A stretch of 8,077 bases of DNA from Xanthobacteraceae bacterium (lineage in GTDB: Bacteria > Pseudomonadota > Alphaproteobacteria > Rhizobiales > Xanthobacteraceae), in NCBI GenBank assembly GCA_030039655.1, contig JASHVC010000430.1, positions 1 to 8,077 of the forward strand, given 5' to 3'. Made by a program: the position numbers and the translations under genes. Positions 1 to 5,664 of the stretch are shown piece after piece (position 1 is the stretch's first letter; each line of letters starts with the position of its first letter). Below the pieces are notes generated by a model. That model made no database searches, was not told the DNA's origin, and saw only the letters and a list, made by a program, of their open reading frames with translations.

Positions 1-388
1 TACGCCTCGGACGATTCGATCCCTTGATGACCTGACTCGCAAAGGCGACGTCAAAATCATTGTGCTGCGTCAGGGTTGCTCGTACCGGCAGATACTTGAA
101 AACATCCTGATCAAGCGTGGTGTCGTCGGTATTCGCCAACTCGAATTTGGCACGCTTGAAGCCATCTATGGCTCGGTCAGTGCCGGTCTTGGCATCACCC
201 TTTTACCGAAGAGTCTCATCGGCTCAGTCTGGCGGGACAGGGCCGTCGCGGTTCACGAAGTGCCCGAAGCTGAGTCGCGAATTACCACCGTTTTCGTCCA
301 TCGCCAGGATGCATTGATTTCCAGCGCGCTAAAGGCATTTTTGACGTTCGCGCGTTCGGCGCCTGCGCGAATGCGCGCCGCAGAATAG
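1..388 (+). CDS. LysR-type transcriptional regulator, C-terminal part (start outside window)
   Basis: The frame is open from base 2 and ends at a TAA (386-388), giving 128 residues; LysR regulators are usually about 300, so the DNA-binding helix-turn-helix half is missing off the left edge. What remains is the second half of the periplasmic-binding-protein-like effector domain. Recognisable pieces are VLRQGCSYRQ (strand and effector-pocket region), RGVVGIRQLEFGTLEAIYGSV, the very typical LysR stretch SAGLGITLLPKSLI, and a final ALISSALKAFLTF helix. The GTG at 62 could be read as a start, but homology clearly continues upstream (residues such as DDLTRKGDVKII), so it is an internal codon. The family binds DNA as a tetramer and responds to a small molecule; the ligand cannot be read from this part. 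The gene is co-directional with the small frame at 800 and is separated from the nitronate monooxygenase by more than 650 bases, so control of that gene is only a guess. Confidence 0.85.
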   Translation, partial: TPRTIRSLDDLTRKGDVKIIVLRQGCSYRQILENILIKRGVVGIRQLEFGTLEAIYGSVSAGLGITLLPKSLIGSVWRDRAVAVHEVPEAESRITTVFVHRQDALISSALKAFLTFARSAPARMRAAE

Positions 389-530
389 AATCGCTAACAT
401 GGCAGTGCCGTGGACGTTCTGGGAGACCTTTGAGCCGAGATTTAGATTCACCTGGGCAAAGTCACACCGAACGCTTGCCTATCGGCTCGCACGATAGCGC
501 CATCACCTAATTTCGTTTCTGGCTGAGTTA

Positions 531-740
531 TCAGCTGGCATGAAGCGTGGCCCGGCAATCAGCAAAGCTGTAAGCGCCGTTCGCAAATGCCTCGACGGCG
601 TTTTGCGCCACATCCTCCATGGCGCGGATGAGAAACGCAGTCGCGGCATTCGGAGGGAAGCCGAACGTGTGGTCGGACAATCAGATGGGAACCCTTCCGA
701 CGAGATCGAACGCCGCATCGAGCAGCGTTTCATGCGCAAT
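531..740 (-). pseudogene. Possible decayed reading frame with one internal stop
   Basis: On the minus strand a 70-codon frame is interrupted only once, by a TGA at 681-683, and ends at a TGA at 531-533. Its conceptual product has protein-like composition, with segments such as LLDAAFDLVGRVPI before the stop and GFPPNAATAFLIRAMEDVAQ and NAVEAFANGAYSF after it, and third codon positions are rich in G and C. There is no start codon or ribosome binding site at its upstream end; an in-frame TGA (741-743) precedes it. I do not recognise the family. It may be the remnant of a gene whose rest was deleted, or a chance open frame in GC-rich DNA. Confidence is low. Confidence 0.2.
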
Positions 741-788
741 TCATGGTTTTAGCAAAGCTCGTCATGAGCATTGCGAAACACCGAAAAC

Positions 789-793
789 AGGAG
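789..793 (+). promoter_or_regulatory. Ribosome binding site AGGAG for the 64-residue frame
   Basis: AGGAG lies six bases before the GTG at 800-802, which is near-ideal spacing for a Shine-Dalgarno element. It is the best such site that I noticed in front of any frame in the window, and it is the main reason to choose the GTG over the in-frame ATG codons at 743 and 764. Confidence 0.45.
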
Positions 794-799
794 AATGCC

Positions 800-994
800 G
801 TGACGTCGACCTGCAAAACGCACAAAACCCCACAGCCTTTGCCGTCCGATGCTCGGCGAAGGGCCGTCAAGAACGGCCGCATTGTCATTGCCGCGGCACT
901 CTTCGCACTGGTGCTGATTGGGGAGGCTGTGCTTTTTATACACTCGATTCGGACCATTCCCGATTTTCTAATGAATTACTACCCCGCTCCCTGA
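800..994 (+). CDS. Putative 64-residue single-pass membrane protein
   Basis: A GTG start preceded by AGGAG opens a 64-residue frame ending in TGA. The first 30 or so residues are polar and basic (DARRRAVKNGR just before the membrane). They are followed by one clear hydrophobic helix, IVIAAALFALVLIGEAVLFI, at about residues 31-50, then a short tail ending in DFLMNYYPAP. By the positive-inside rule the N-terminus would be cytoplasmic. I do not recognise a family and give no function. An in-frame ATG at 743 would add 19 residues but has no ribosome binding site. Against it being real are its small size, the decayed surroundings and the lack of a recognised homologue. In its favour are the ribosome binding site and the coherent basic-then-hydrophobic layout, which is unusual for a chance frame. 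It converges on the nitronate monooxygenase, 61 bases away. Confidence 0.4.
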   Translation: MTSTCKTHKTPQPLPSDARRRAVKNGRIVIAAALFALVLIGEAVLFIHSIRTIPDFLMNYYPAP

Positions 995-1055
995 TCCCGC
1001 GGCACGCGAATACGCCTCGCGCACGGCAATGCAGTGGTCCGCTCAACCCGGAAAG

Positions 1056-2099
1056 TTAGCCTACTCCGAGCAGGTCGCAGGCATCCTGCCAAATCTCCTG
1101 CACCACCTGACCCGCGGGCTCTGCGCGCGCGAGGAGGGCGGACTGTCCGGCCCACACTTGCATGCGGTGTAGGTCACCGACTTTTTGACCTTGGGCGCGC
1201 ATGGCCGCAGTCAGTCCGCGCTGAACTGGATAGGGCGCGGGCGGTGGCGCATCAGACGTCGTCGCCGCGCGAACATAATCGGTTGCGATGCTGCGGCCGG
1301 CGCGGCCGCTGAAAACGCGGCTGATAACGGTGTCCTCTGGCGCAGTGCGCGATATTGCGTCTGCCCAAGCCGGGTGAAGCTTCGCTTCCGGGCAGCGCAG
1401 GAGTCCCGTTCCGATCTGTACGGCACTGGCGCCGAGCGTCAGTGCTGCGGCCGCGCCGCGCCCATCGGCAATACCGCCGGTAGCAACCACCGGTATTTTG
1501 ACCGCGTCGACAACGGCCGGGATGAGCGCAACTAGGCCAATCTGTTTCCGCTCAGCGTCTTTGGCGTCAAAGCAGCCGCGATGTCCGCCCGCTTCCATAC
1601 CCTGCGCGACGACAACATCAGCTCCCGCTGCTTCGGCGCTACGCGCTTCGGCAACGGTGGAAACGTTCGCAAACCATACAATGCCCTCAGCTTTTAACTT
1701 CGCAATGAATTCTGCAGGATAAAGCCCCATCACCGACGATACGATAGGTGGATGCGCAGCGAGCAGCGCAGTGCATTGCGCGGTAACGTCTAATGGCGCC
1801 GCGTCCCCGACCTCAGGCGGAACTGTTGGTCCCCAATTTCCAAGAAATGCACAAAGTTGATTTTCGTGCATCCGATCACGGTGCGGAGGCGGGTCAGGAA
1901 TCCAGAGGTTGAGTTGAAACGGGCCGTCGCCCTTGTTGCGCACTTCGTTCGCCCAAATGACAATCTCCTCTGGCGACATCATATGGGCATTATCACAAAA
2001 GCAGATATTGCTATCAGATAAAATCGTTTTTCGTTCGCGCTTCAGACTATTAAGTCTTTCGCTGTGCAGTTCGAGCCGCAGCATTGGACGAGCGGACAA
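1056..2099 (-). CDS. Nitronate monooxygenase (2-nitropropane dioxygenase family), N-terminally truncated
   Basis: These FMN-dependent TIM-barrel enzymes oxidise alkyl nitronates such as propionate 3-nitronate to carbonyl compounds and nitrite in the cytoplasm. From about residue 41 (MSPEEI) the match is good: a PFQLNLWIPDPPP strand-loop, VSSVMGLYP, the VVVAQGMEAGGHRG segment with the conserved histidine at about residue 173, the FMN phosphate-binding TGGIADGRG at about 207-215, and GTGLL at about 230. The C-terminus looks complete. The usual first 40 or so residues, which carry the first barrel strand and the Q-A-P-M-A FMN loop, are absent. The 40 codons in their place run basic and unrelated through the divergent promoter region. 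The longest frame uses a TTG start (2097-2099) that collides with the start of the glutathione transferase. ATG codons at 2084, 1982 and 1979 are alternatives, and 1982 is where homology begins. Activity is doubtful without the N-terminal strand. Confidence 0.85.
   Translation of the reverse strand: MSARPMLRLELHSERLNSLKRERKTILSDSNICFCDNAHMMSPEEIVIWANEVRNKGDGPFQLNLWIPDPPPHRDRMHENQLCAFLGNWGPTVPPEVGDAAPLDVTAQCTALLAAHPPIVSSVMGLYPAEFIAKLKAEGIVWFANVSTVAEARSAEAAGADVVVAQGMEAGGHRGCFDAKDAERKQIGLVALIPAVVDAVKIPVVATGGIADGRGAAAALTLGASAVQIGTGLLRCPEAKLHPAWADAISRTAPEDTVISRVFSGRAGRSIATDYVRAATTSDAPPPAPYPVQRGLTAAMRAQGQKVGDLHRMQVWAGQSALLARAEPAGQVVQEIWQDACDLLGVG
1989..2017 (-). promoter_or_regulatory. Candidate promoter directed towards the nitronate monooxygenase
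   Basis: Read on the minus strand, CTGATA (2012-2017, four of six matches to the -35 consensus) is followed after exactly 17 bases by GATAAT (1989-1994, five of six matches to the -10 consensus), with an extended -10 TGT just before it. Transcription would begin at about the ATG at 1982, so a transcript from here would be leaderless or would serve only a later start. The AT-rich character of this gap contrasts with the GC-rich genes on either side. This was read by eye. Confidence 0.3.
2044..2057. promoter_or_regulatory. Small inverted repeat in the divergent control region, possible operator
   Basis: AGACT and AGTCT form 5-base arms around the spacer ATTA, 42 bases before the ATG of the glutathione transferase. 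It overlaps TATTAA (2048-2053), a weak plus-strand -10 candidate, so a repressor binding here could block that operon. Nearby GATA/TATC/GATA repeats (2004-2020) add to the symmetric character of the gap. Arms this short can arise by chance. Confidence 0.2.
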
Positions 2100-2830
2100 T
2101 GATCGATCTTTATTATTGGACGACCTCGAACGGCCAAAAGATCACAATTTTCCTCGAAGAGGCCGGTCTTCGCTACAACCTCATTCCAGTAAATATCGGT
2201 GAAGGCGAACAGTTTAAGCTCGAATTTCAGGCGATTTCGCTAGGTAACCGTATCCCGGCCATTGTCGATCACGCACCCGTCGAGGGCGGCAAGCCGCGGG
2301 CCTTGTTCGAATCGGGCGCGATCCTGCTCTATCTCGCCGATAAGACGGGGAAGTTCATTCCAAGGGACCGGCGCAGCCGCGACGAAGCTATTCAATGGCT
2401 ATTTTGGCAGGTCGGGCATCTCGGTCCTATGTCGGCCCAGAACAGCCATTTCCGAAACAAAGCTGAAGAGAGGCAGCCTTACACGATCCGGCGCTTTGGC
2501 GCCGAGATCAATCGTCTCTATGGCGTACTAAACCGGCGCCTCGCCACCTCGCCCCATCTTGCGGGCGATTACTCAATCGCCGACATGGCCTGCTACCCGT
2601 TCATCACGTTGTGGGAACGACAAGGCCAAGAGATTTCCGAATTCCCGTATCTTGAAGCCTGGTTTGAGGCGATCAAAGCACGCCCGGCGGTCATCAGAGC
2701 CTACGACTGGACGATCAAGATCACTGCTGGCGCTGACAAGGCCGGCAACTCGAAACGAAACGGCGCAGTGTCCGCGCGGACCGAGCACTCTGGCGTCAGC
2801 AACGCTTCGACATCTGAAAAACTGCCGTGA
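2099..2830 (+). CDS. yfcG: YfcG-like (nu-class) glutathione transferase / disulfide-bond oxidoreductase
   Basis: The 243-residue product follows E. coli YfcG from its first residues: MIDLYYWTTSNGQK places Thr9 and Asn11 at the positions that YfcG uses to bind the glutathione sulfur in place of a tyrosine or serine. The N-terminal thioredoxin fold (about 1-85) carries NRIPAIVDH with the cis-proline and LFESGAILLYLADKTG, where the Glu-Ser pair contacts the gamma-glutamyl group. The all-helical C-terminal domain (about 90-205) includes QWLFWQVGHLGPM, LYGVLNRRL and the AGDYSIADMACYP capping motif. Family members reduce disulfides or peroxides using two bound glutathiones. The ATG at 2099 is chosen because it aligns with the family start; the TTG at 2084 only adds MDERT. 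A polar tail of about 30 residues (from about 213) exceeds the usual length and may be unstructured. The gene overlaps the following transporter by four bases and is its likely operon partner. Confidence 0.93.
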   Translation: MIDLYYWTTSNGQKITIFLEEAGLRYNLIPVNIGEGEQFKLEFQAISLGNRIPAIVDHAPVEGGKPRALFESGAILLYLADKTGKFIPRDRRSRDEAIQWLFWQVGHLGPMSAQNSHFRNKAEERQPYTIRRFGAEINRLYGVLNRRLATSPHLAGDYSIADMACYPFITLWERQGQEISEFPYLEAWFEAIKARPAVIRAYDWTIKITAGADKAGNSKRNGAVSARTEHSGVSNASTSEKLP

Positions 2831-4053
2831 GCGGCACCAATACCTCGTCGACGCCCGGTGGCATCGCCGGCCCTATCACAGCAGGTCTCTTTTCAACACT
2901 CGTCGGCATTGGACTGGCGCGGTTTGCTTATACCCCGCTCATTCCACCTTTGGTGACCGAACATTGGTTTACCGCCCCCCAAGCTGCCTATCTCGGCGCC
3001 GCAAACCTGGTAGGCTACGTCGTCGGCGCGCTGACCAGCCTCAACCTGACCCGCGCCATGCCGGTGACGGCGCTGCTGCGCGCGATGATGCTCGTGGTCA
3101 CCACAAGTTTCTTCGCTTCTGGCTATCCGCTGCCGTTTTTGTGGTTCTATGCTTGGCGCTTCGCGGCCGGTCTCGCGGGCGGCGTGCTGATGGTCGCGGG
3201 GATGCCAGCGGCCCTTGAACAAATCCCGGCAAACCGGCGCGGCGTCGCCGCGGGCATCGCCATCGGCGGCGTCGGCGGCGGCATCATTGCTTCAGGCACT
3301 CTGGTGCCATTCTTGTTGGCATGGGGTTTGAGCCAAGCATGGTTCGGGCTTGGTGCACTGTCGCTGATCCTGACGGCGCTAGCCTGGCAGCTTTGGCCGG
3401 CACAGCATCGAGCGTCAGCACACCCGGGCGTCCCCGTGCAGCGCGGTTTGGTGCGTGACCGGAGCTTGTGGATGGTCTATGCCGCGTCCGCCCTGACGGC
3501 GCTGGGCCTCGTTCCTCATTTTATCTTTACCGTCGATTTCGTTGCCCGCGGCCTGCATCGCGGCATCGCAGCCGGGGCGCATCTGTGGATCGTGAGCGGG
3601 ATCAGCGCGCTCTTTGGCGCACCATTGATTGGTTACCTGGGCGATCGGGTGGGGTTCAAAAAGGCGTTTCGCTGGAGCTACACGCTTCAAGCTCTGAGCG
3701 TTGGACTATTCGCATTCGCGGACAGCCAAAGCGTGCTTTTGCTCGCGGCTATCGTCGTCGGCGCTTACATCCCGGCCATCGTGCCGCTCGTCCTCGGCCG
3801 GCTCCAGGAACTCATCCCAAGGGATACGGCGGCGCAAAAGGCGGCTTGGCGTACGTCAACAACCGCCTTCGGCGTCGGCCAGGCCGTGGCTGGCTATGCC
3901 TACTCGTTCATCTTTTCCGAGACCGGCGGCGACTACCGGCTGCTGTTCCTGTTGGGCGCATCGAGCTTCGTGATTGCGCTTGGTCTCGATCTCTACCTTG
4001 GAAGGACCCGCAGCAAACAACCGCGAGCGTTCAGCCATGACCCAAGCCTATGA
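2827..4053 (+). CDS. YbfB/YjiJ-family MFS transporter
   Basis: A 408-residue, strongly hydrophobic inner-membrane protein of full family length, with about 12 membrane segments. The N-terminal signature VGIGLARFAYTPLIPPLV (about residues 26-43) is characteristic of the YbfB/YjiJ group. Others are YAWRFAAGLAGGVLM in the fourth segment, RRGVAAGIAIGGVGGGI in the fifth, and GYLGDRVGFKKAF as the second-half loop that corresponds to the MFS loop motif. The substrates of this group are largely unknown; they are usually annotated as sugar or drug efflux-like carriers, and none can be assigned here. The GTG start overlaps the TGA of the glutathione transferase (GTGA), which points to translational coupling, so the two products probably serve one function such as export of a conjugated or reduced compound. 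The last 17 bases overlap the start of the sdhA-like fragment. Confidence 0.92.
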   Translation: MSGTNTSSTPGGIAGPITAGLFSTLVGIGLARFAYTPLIPPLVTEHWFTAPQAAYLGAANLVGYVVGALTSLNLTRAMPVTALLRAMMLVVTTSFFASGYPLPFLWFYAWRFAAGLAGGVLMVAGMPAALEQIPANRRGVAAGIAIGGVGGGIIASGTLVPFLLAWGLSQAWFGLGALSLILTALAWQLWPAQHRASAHPGVPVQRGLVRDRSLWMVYAASALTALGLVPHFIFTVDFVARGLHRGIAAGAHLWIVSGISALFGAPLIGYLGDRVGFKKAFRWSYTLQALSVGLFAFADSQSVLLLAAIVVGAYIPAIVPLVLGRLQELIPRDTAAQKAAWRTSTTAFGVGQAVAGYAYSFIFSETGGDYRLLFLLGASSFVIALGLDLYLGRTRSKQPRAFSHDPSL

Positions 4054-4537
4054 AATTCTCGACCATGAATACGATGTGGTGGCTGTCAGCATTGGTGGCG
4101 CGGGACTTCGCGCCGTGCTGGGAATAGCGGCCGAAGGCTTACGCACGGGGTGCATCACCAGGGTCTTTCCGAAGCGGAACCACACCACCGCCGCGCAGCG
4201 CGGCATCGCCGCAGTACTGAACAATCTGGGTGATGGCTATGGCTGGCGCTATCACATGTGCGACACCGTCAAAAGATCAGACCGGCTCGGCGGTCAAGAT
4301 GCCATTGAATACATGTGCCGCGAGGCCATCGCTTCTGTGATCGAGCTTGATCAGTTAGGCATCCTCTTCAACGGCATTAAGGGTGGCGGAGACCCGCGAG
4401 GTGCAACGGAGCTAGGACGCACGCTGGATTACCGATTCAAAGTCTGGAGGGCGCTGCGTATCGAGAAGACGCCTCTGGCGAAGCCGTTGTACTCGATCTT
4501 TCCTGCAGGACTCTCCTCGACAAGGCCGGCGGCGTAA
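4037..4537 (+). pseudogene. sdhA: Fragment of succinate dehydrogenase flavoprotein subunit gene (sdhA), decayed
   Basis: The first 112 or so residues clearly match the alphaproteobacterial SdhA N-terminus: MTQAYEILDHEYDVV, then IGGAGLRAVLGIAAEGLRT, then VFPKRNHTTAAQRGIAA, then HMCDTVKRSDRLGGQDAIEY and CREAIASVIELD. Intact SdhA is about 600 residues, oxidises succinate on the inner face of the membrane, and bears FAD covalently on a histidine. That histidine survives here (about residue 49), but the first glycine of the GxGxxG nucleotide-binding loop is lost (SIGGAG instead of GAGGAG), AAQGG has become AAQRG, and several otherwise fixed positions are changed (KGSDWLG to KRSDRLG). After about residue 112 the sequence is unrelated to SdhA, and the frame stops at 166 residues. 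The rest of the FAD domain, the capping domain and the catalytic arginine are all missing, and no sdhB, sdhC or sdhD lies nearby. It cannot be a working dehydrogenase. The ATG at 4037 aligns with the family start. Confidence 0.85.
4436..4448 (+). repeat. 13-base direct repeat, copy 1
   Basis: TTCAAAGTCTGGA lies in the non-homologous tail of the sdhA fragment and reads RFKVWR there. An identical copy in the same orientation is at 5600-5612. The two copies bracket 1.15 kb that contains nearly all of the second MFS transporter. See the finding on chance expectation. Confidence 0.6.
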
Positions 4538-4606
4538 TTCCATACGTTCCTGCGGGACGCCAAGACGTGACCCGCCGTCACGGTAGTGATGCTTTGTTTT
4601 GTCAAT

Positions 4607-5629
4607 ATGGGGAACAAGAATGATCCATCGCGGCACAATCGTTTGCCTTGGCCTGTCGCGATCATCTCCTGGGGCATTTCATACTACCTGATCGGTCTGT
4701 TTGGTGACTCAATTTCCAGTGACCTGCACAGGACCTCTGAAGTCGTCTACGGGGGTTTTGCCTGGGCGCTGCTGGTCATGGGGCTGACGTCCCCTCTCGT
4801 CGGATGGAGCATTGACCAGCGCGGCGGCCGGACGGTGATGATCATTGGATCGTTGCTTAACTCTCTAGGTTGCGTCGGTCTGGCACTCTGCATAGGTACG
4901 AAGTCTTGCTATGCGGCCTGGTCGTGTCTTGGGTTAGGCATGAGGCTTACACTTTATGATGCAGCGTTCGCGGCGTTGGCACGGGTTGGCGGTCGGCAGG
5001 CACGGGCGCCCATGTCTCAGATCACCTTCTTTGGCGGGTTAGCATCTCCGGTCTTCTGGCCACTAGGTCATGCTCTTGCAGACAGATTCGGCTGGCGCGG
5101 CGCACTGCTCGCCTACGCAGGCTTTGCTCTGATGACCGTCCCGCTTCACATGTCGGTACCAGATGGCCGCTATGACGAGATCGCCGCAAGCCATGGCGAA
5201 CCGATGTGTCGTGCTCTTGCGAGCAATCGCCAGGACATCGTGTTGGCTGGCGGACTCTACGCGATCATCGTCACTGTCGCGAATTTTCTGAATGCCGCAA
5301 TGTCATCCCACATGATCCCTATCCTCTCTGGCCTCGGTGTGGCTGGAGCGCTTGCGGTCTGGATCGCGACTCTGAGAGGCATTGGCCAGTCGTTGGCCAG
5401 AGGCGCGGAGGTCCTGTTTGGTCGCCGTGTCAACCCGCTGACTCTGACCTTCGCCGCGTCCACGCTCTTGCCATTCGCGTTCGTTGCTGGCCTGCTCAGC
5501 GGCAAGTCTGACGTTGCCGCTATGGTGTTCGCCTTCGCCTACGGCGCGACTAACGATCTGCTGACGATCGTGCGTGGCACGCTGCCACTCGCGAATTTCT
5601 TCAAAGTCTGGAAGATGAACGCTTCTTAA
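4607..5629 (+). CDS. MFS transporter, C-terminally truncated
   Basis: An inner-membrane carrier of 340 residues from the ATG at 4607; relatives are about 400. Recognisable pieces are VAIISWGISYYLIGLFG (first segment), VYGGFAWALLVMGLTSPLVG, the MFS loop SIDQRGGRTVM between the second and third segments, GLGMRLTLYDAAFAALARV, MSQITFFGGLASPVFWPLGH and FAYGATNDLLTIVRGTLPL. About ten membrane segments are present. In relatives GTLPL continues into a loop and two more segments. Here it turns abruptly into ANFFKVWKMNAS and stops, so roughly the last 50-60 residues are gone. No start has a convincing ribosome binding site; GTG at 4586 and ATG at 4589 in the same frame would add up to seven residues. 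The loss makes normal transport doubtful, and the gene is probably a pseudogene or on its way to one. It is not closely related to the YbfB/YjiJ carrier upstream. Substrate unknown. Confidence 0.8.
   Translation: MGNKNDPSRHNRLPWPVAIISWGISYYLIGLFGDSISSDLHRTSEVVYGGFAWALLVMGLTSPLVGWSIDQRGGRTVMIIGSLLNSLGCVGLALCIGTKSCYAAWSCLGLGMRLTLYDAAFAALARVGGRQARAPMSQITFFGGLASPVFWPLGHALADRFGWRGALLAYAGFALMTVPLHMSVPDGRYDEIAASHGEPMCRALASNRQDIVLAGGLYAIIVTVANFLNAAMSSHMIPILSGLGVAGALAVWIATLRGIGQSLARGAEVLFGRRVNPLTLTFAASTLLPFAFVAGLLSGKSDVAAMVFAFAYGATNDLLTIVRGTLPLANFFKVWKMNAS
5600..5612 (+). repeat. 13-base direct repeat, copy 2
   Basis: Second copy of TTCAAAGTCTGGA, in the last codons of the truncated MFS transporter where it reads FKVWK. 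It begins about 13 bases after the point where similarity to other transporters of this kind ends, so it lies next to the likely breakpoint. Confidence 0.6.
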
Positions 5630-5664
5630 GCCCGCATACAATTTCCCTGGGTTACTCGATACGT

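Larger units (their letters stand above)
389..799. other. Unassigned stretch between the LysR gene and the small membrane protein
   Basis: No convincing gene, tRNA or terminator is visible in these 411 bases. Short open frames exist on both strands, including one starting with ATG at 540 on the plus strand that encodes 70 charged residues, but none has a good ribosome binding site or a recognisable motif. The only hint of former coding is the minus-strand frame described at 531-740. A non-coding scar left by deletion or transposition is plausible but not shown. Confidence 0.5.

Noticed and set aside
389..799. Search for a tRNA or attachment site that could explain the mosaic.
   Set aside because: No T-loop/acceptor-stem arrangement or integrase-type repeat was found; a GTTCGCAAAT string resembles a T-loop only superficially.
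1005..1021. CGCGA/TCGCG inverted repeat with a 7-base loop between the small frame and the nitronate monooxygenase, considered as a terminator.
   Set aside because: The stem is only five base pairs and no T-run follows on either strand.
619..1059. Plus-strand open frame of 146 residues spanning the gap and the small membrane protein.
   Set aside because: Its product is rich in Arg, Ser, Cys and His with no motif or ribosome binding site, and it overlaps the better-supported 64-residue frame in another phase.
2559..3218. Plus-strand frame of 219 residues across the transferase/transporter junction.
   Set aside because: It is Arg-rich and without motifs, and lies wholly across two well-recognised genes in another phase.
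4429..4677. Minus-strand frame antisense to the sdhA tail and to the start of the second transporter.
   Set aside because: It has no recognisable family or ribosome binding site, and it conflicts with the plus-strand open frame there, which is an equally good or better candidate for the remnant.
5630..5664. Possible bidirectional terminator between the converging transporter and large gene.
   Set aside because: No stable stem or T-tract is seen in these 35 bases.
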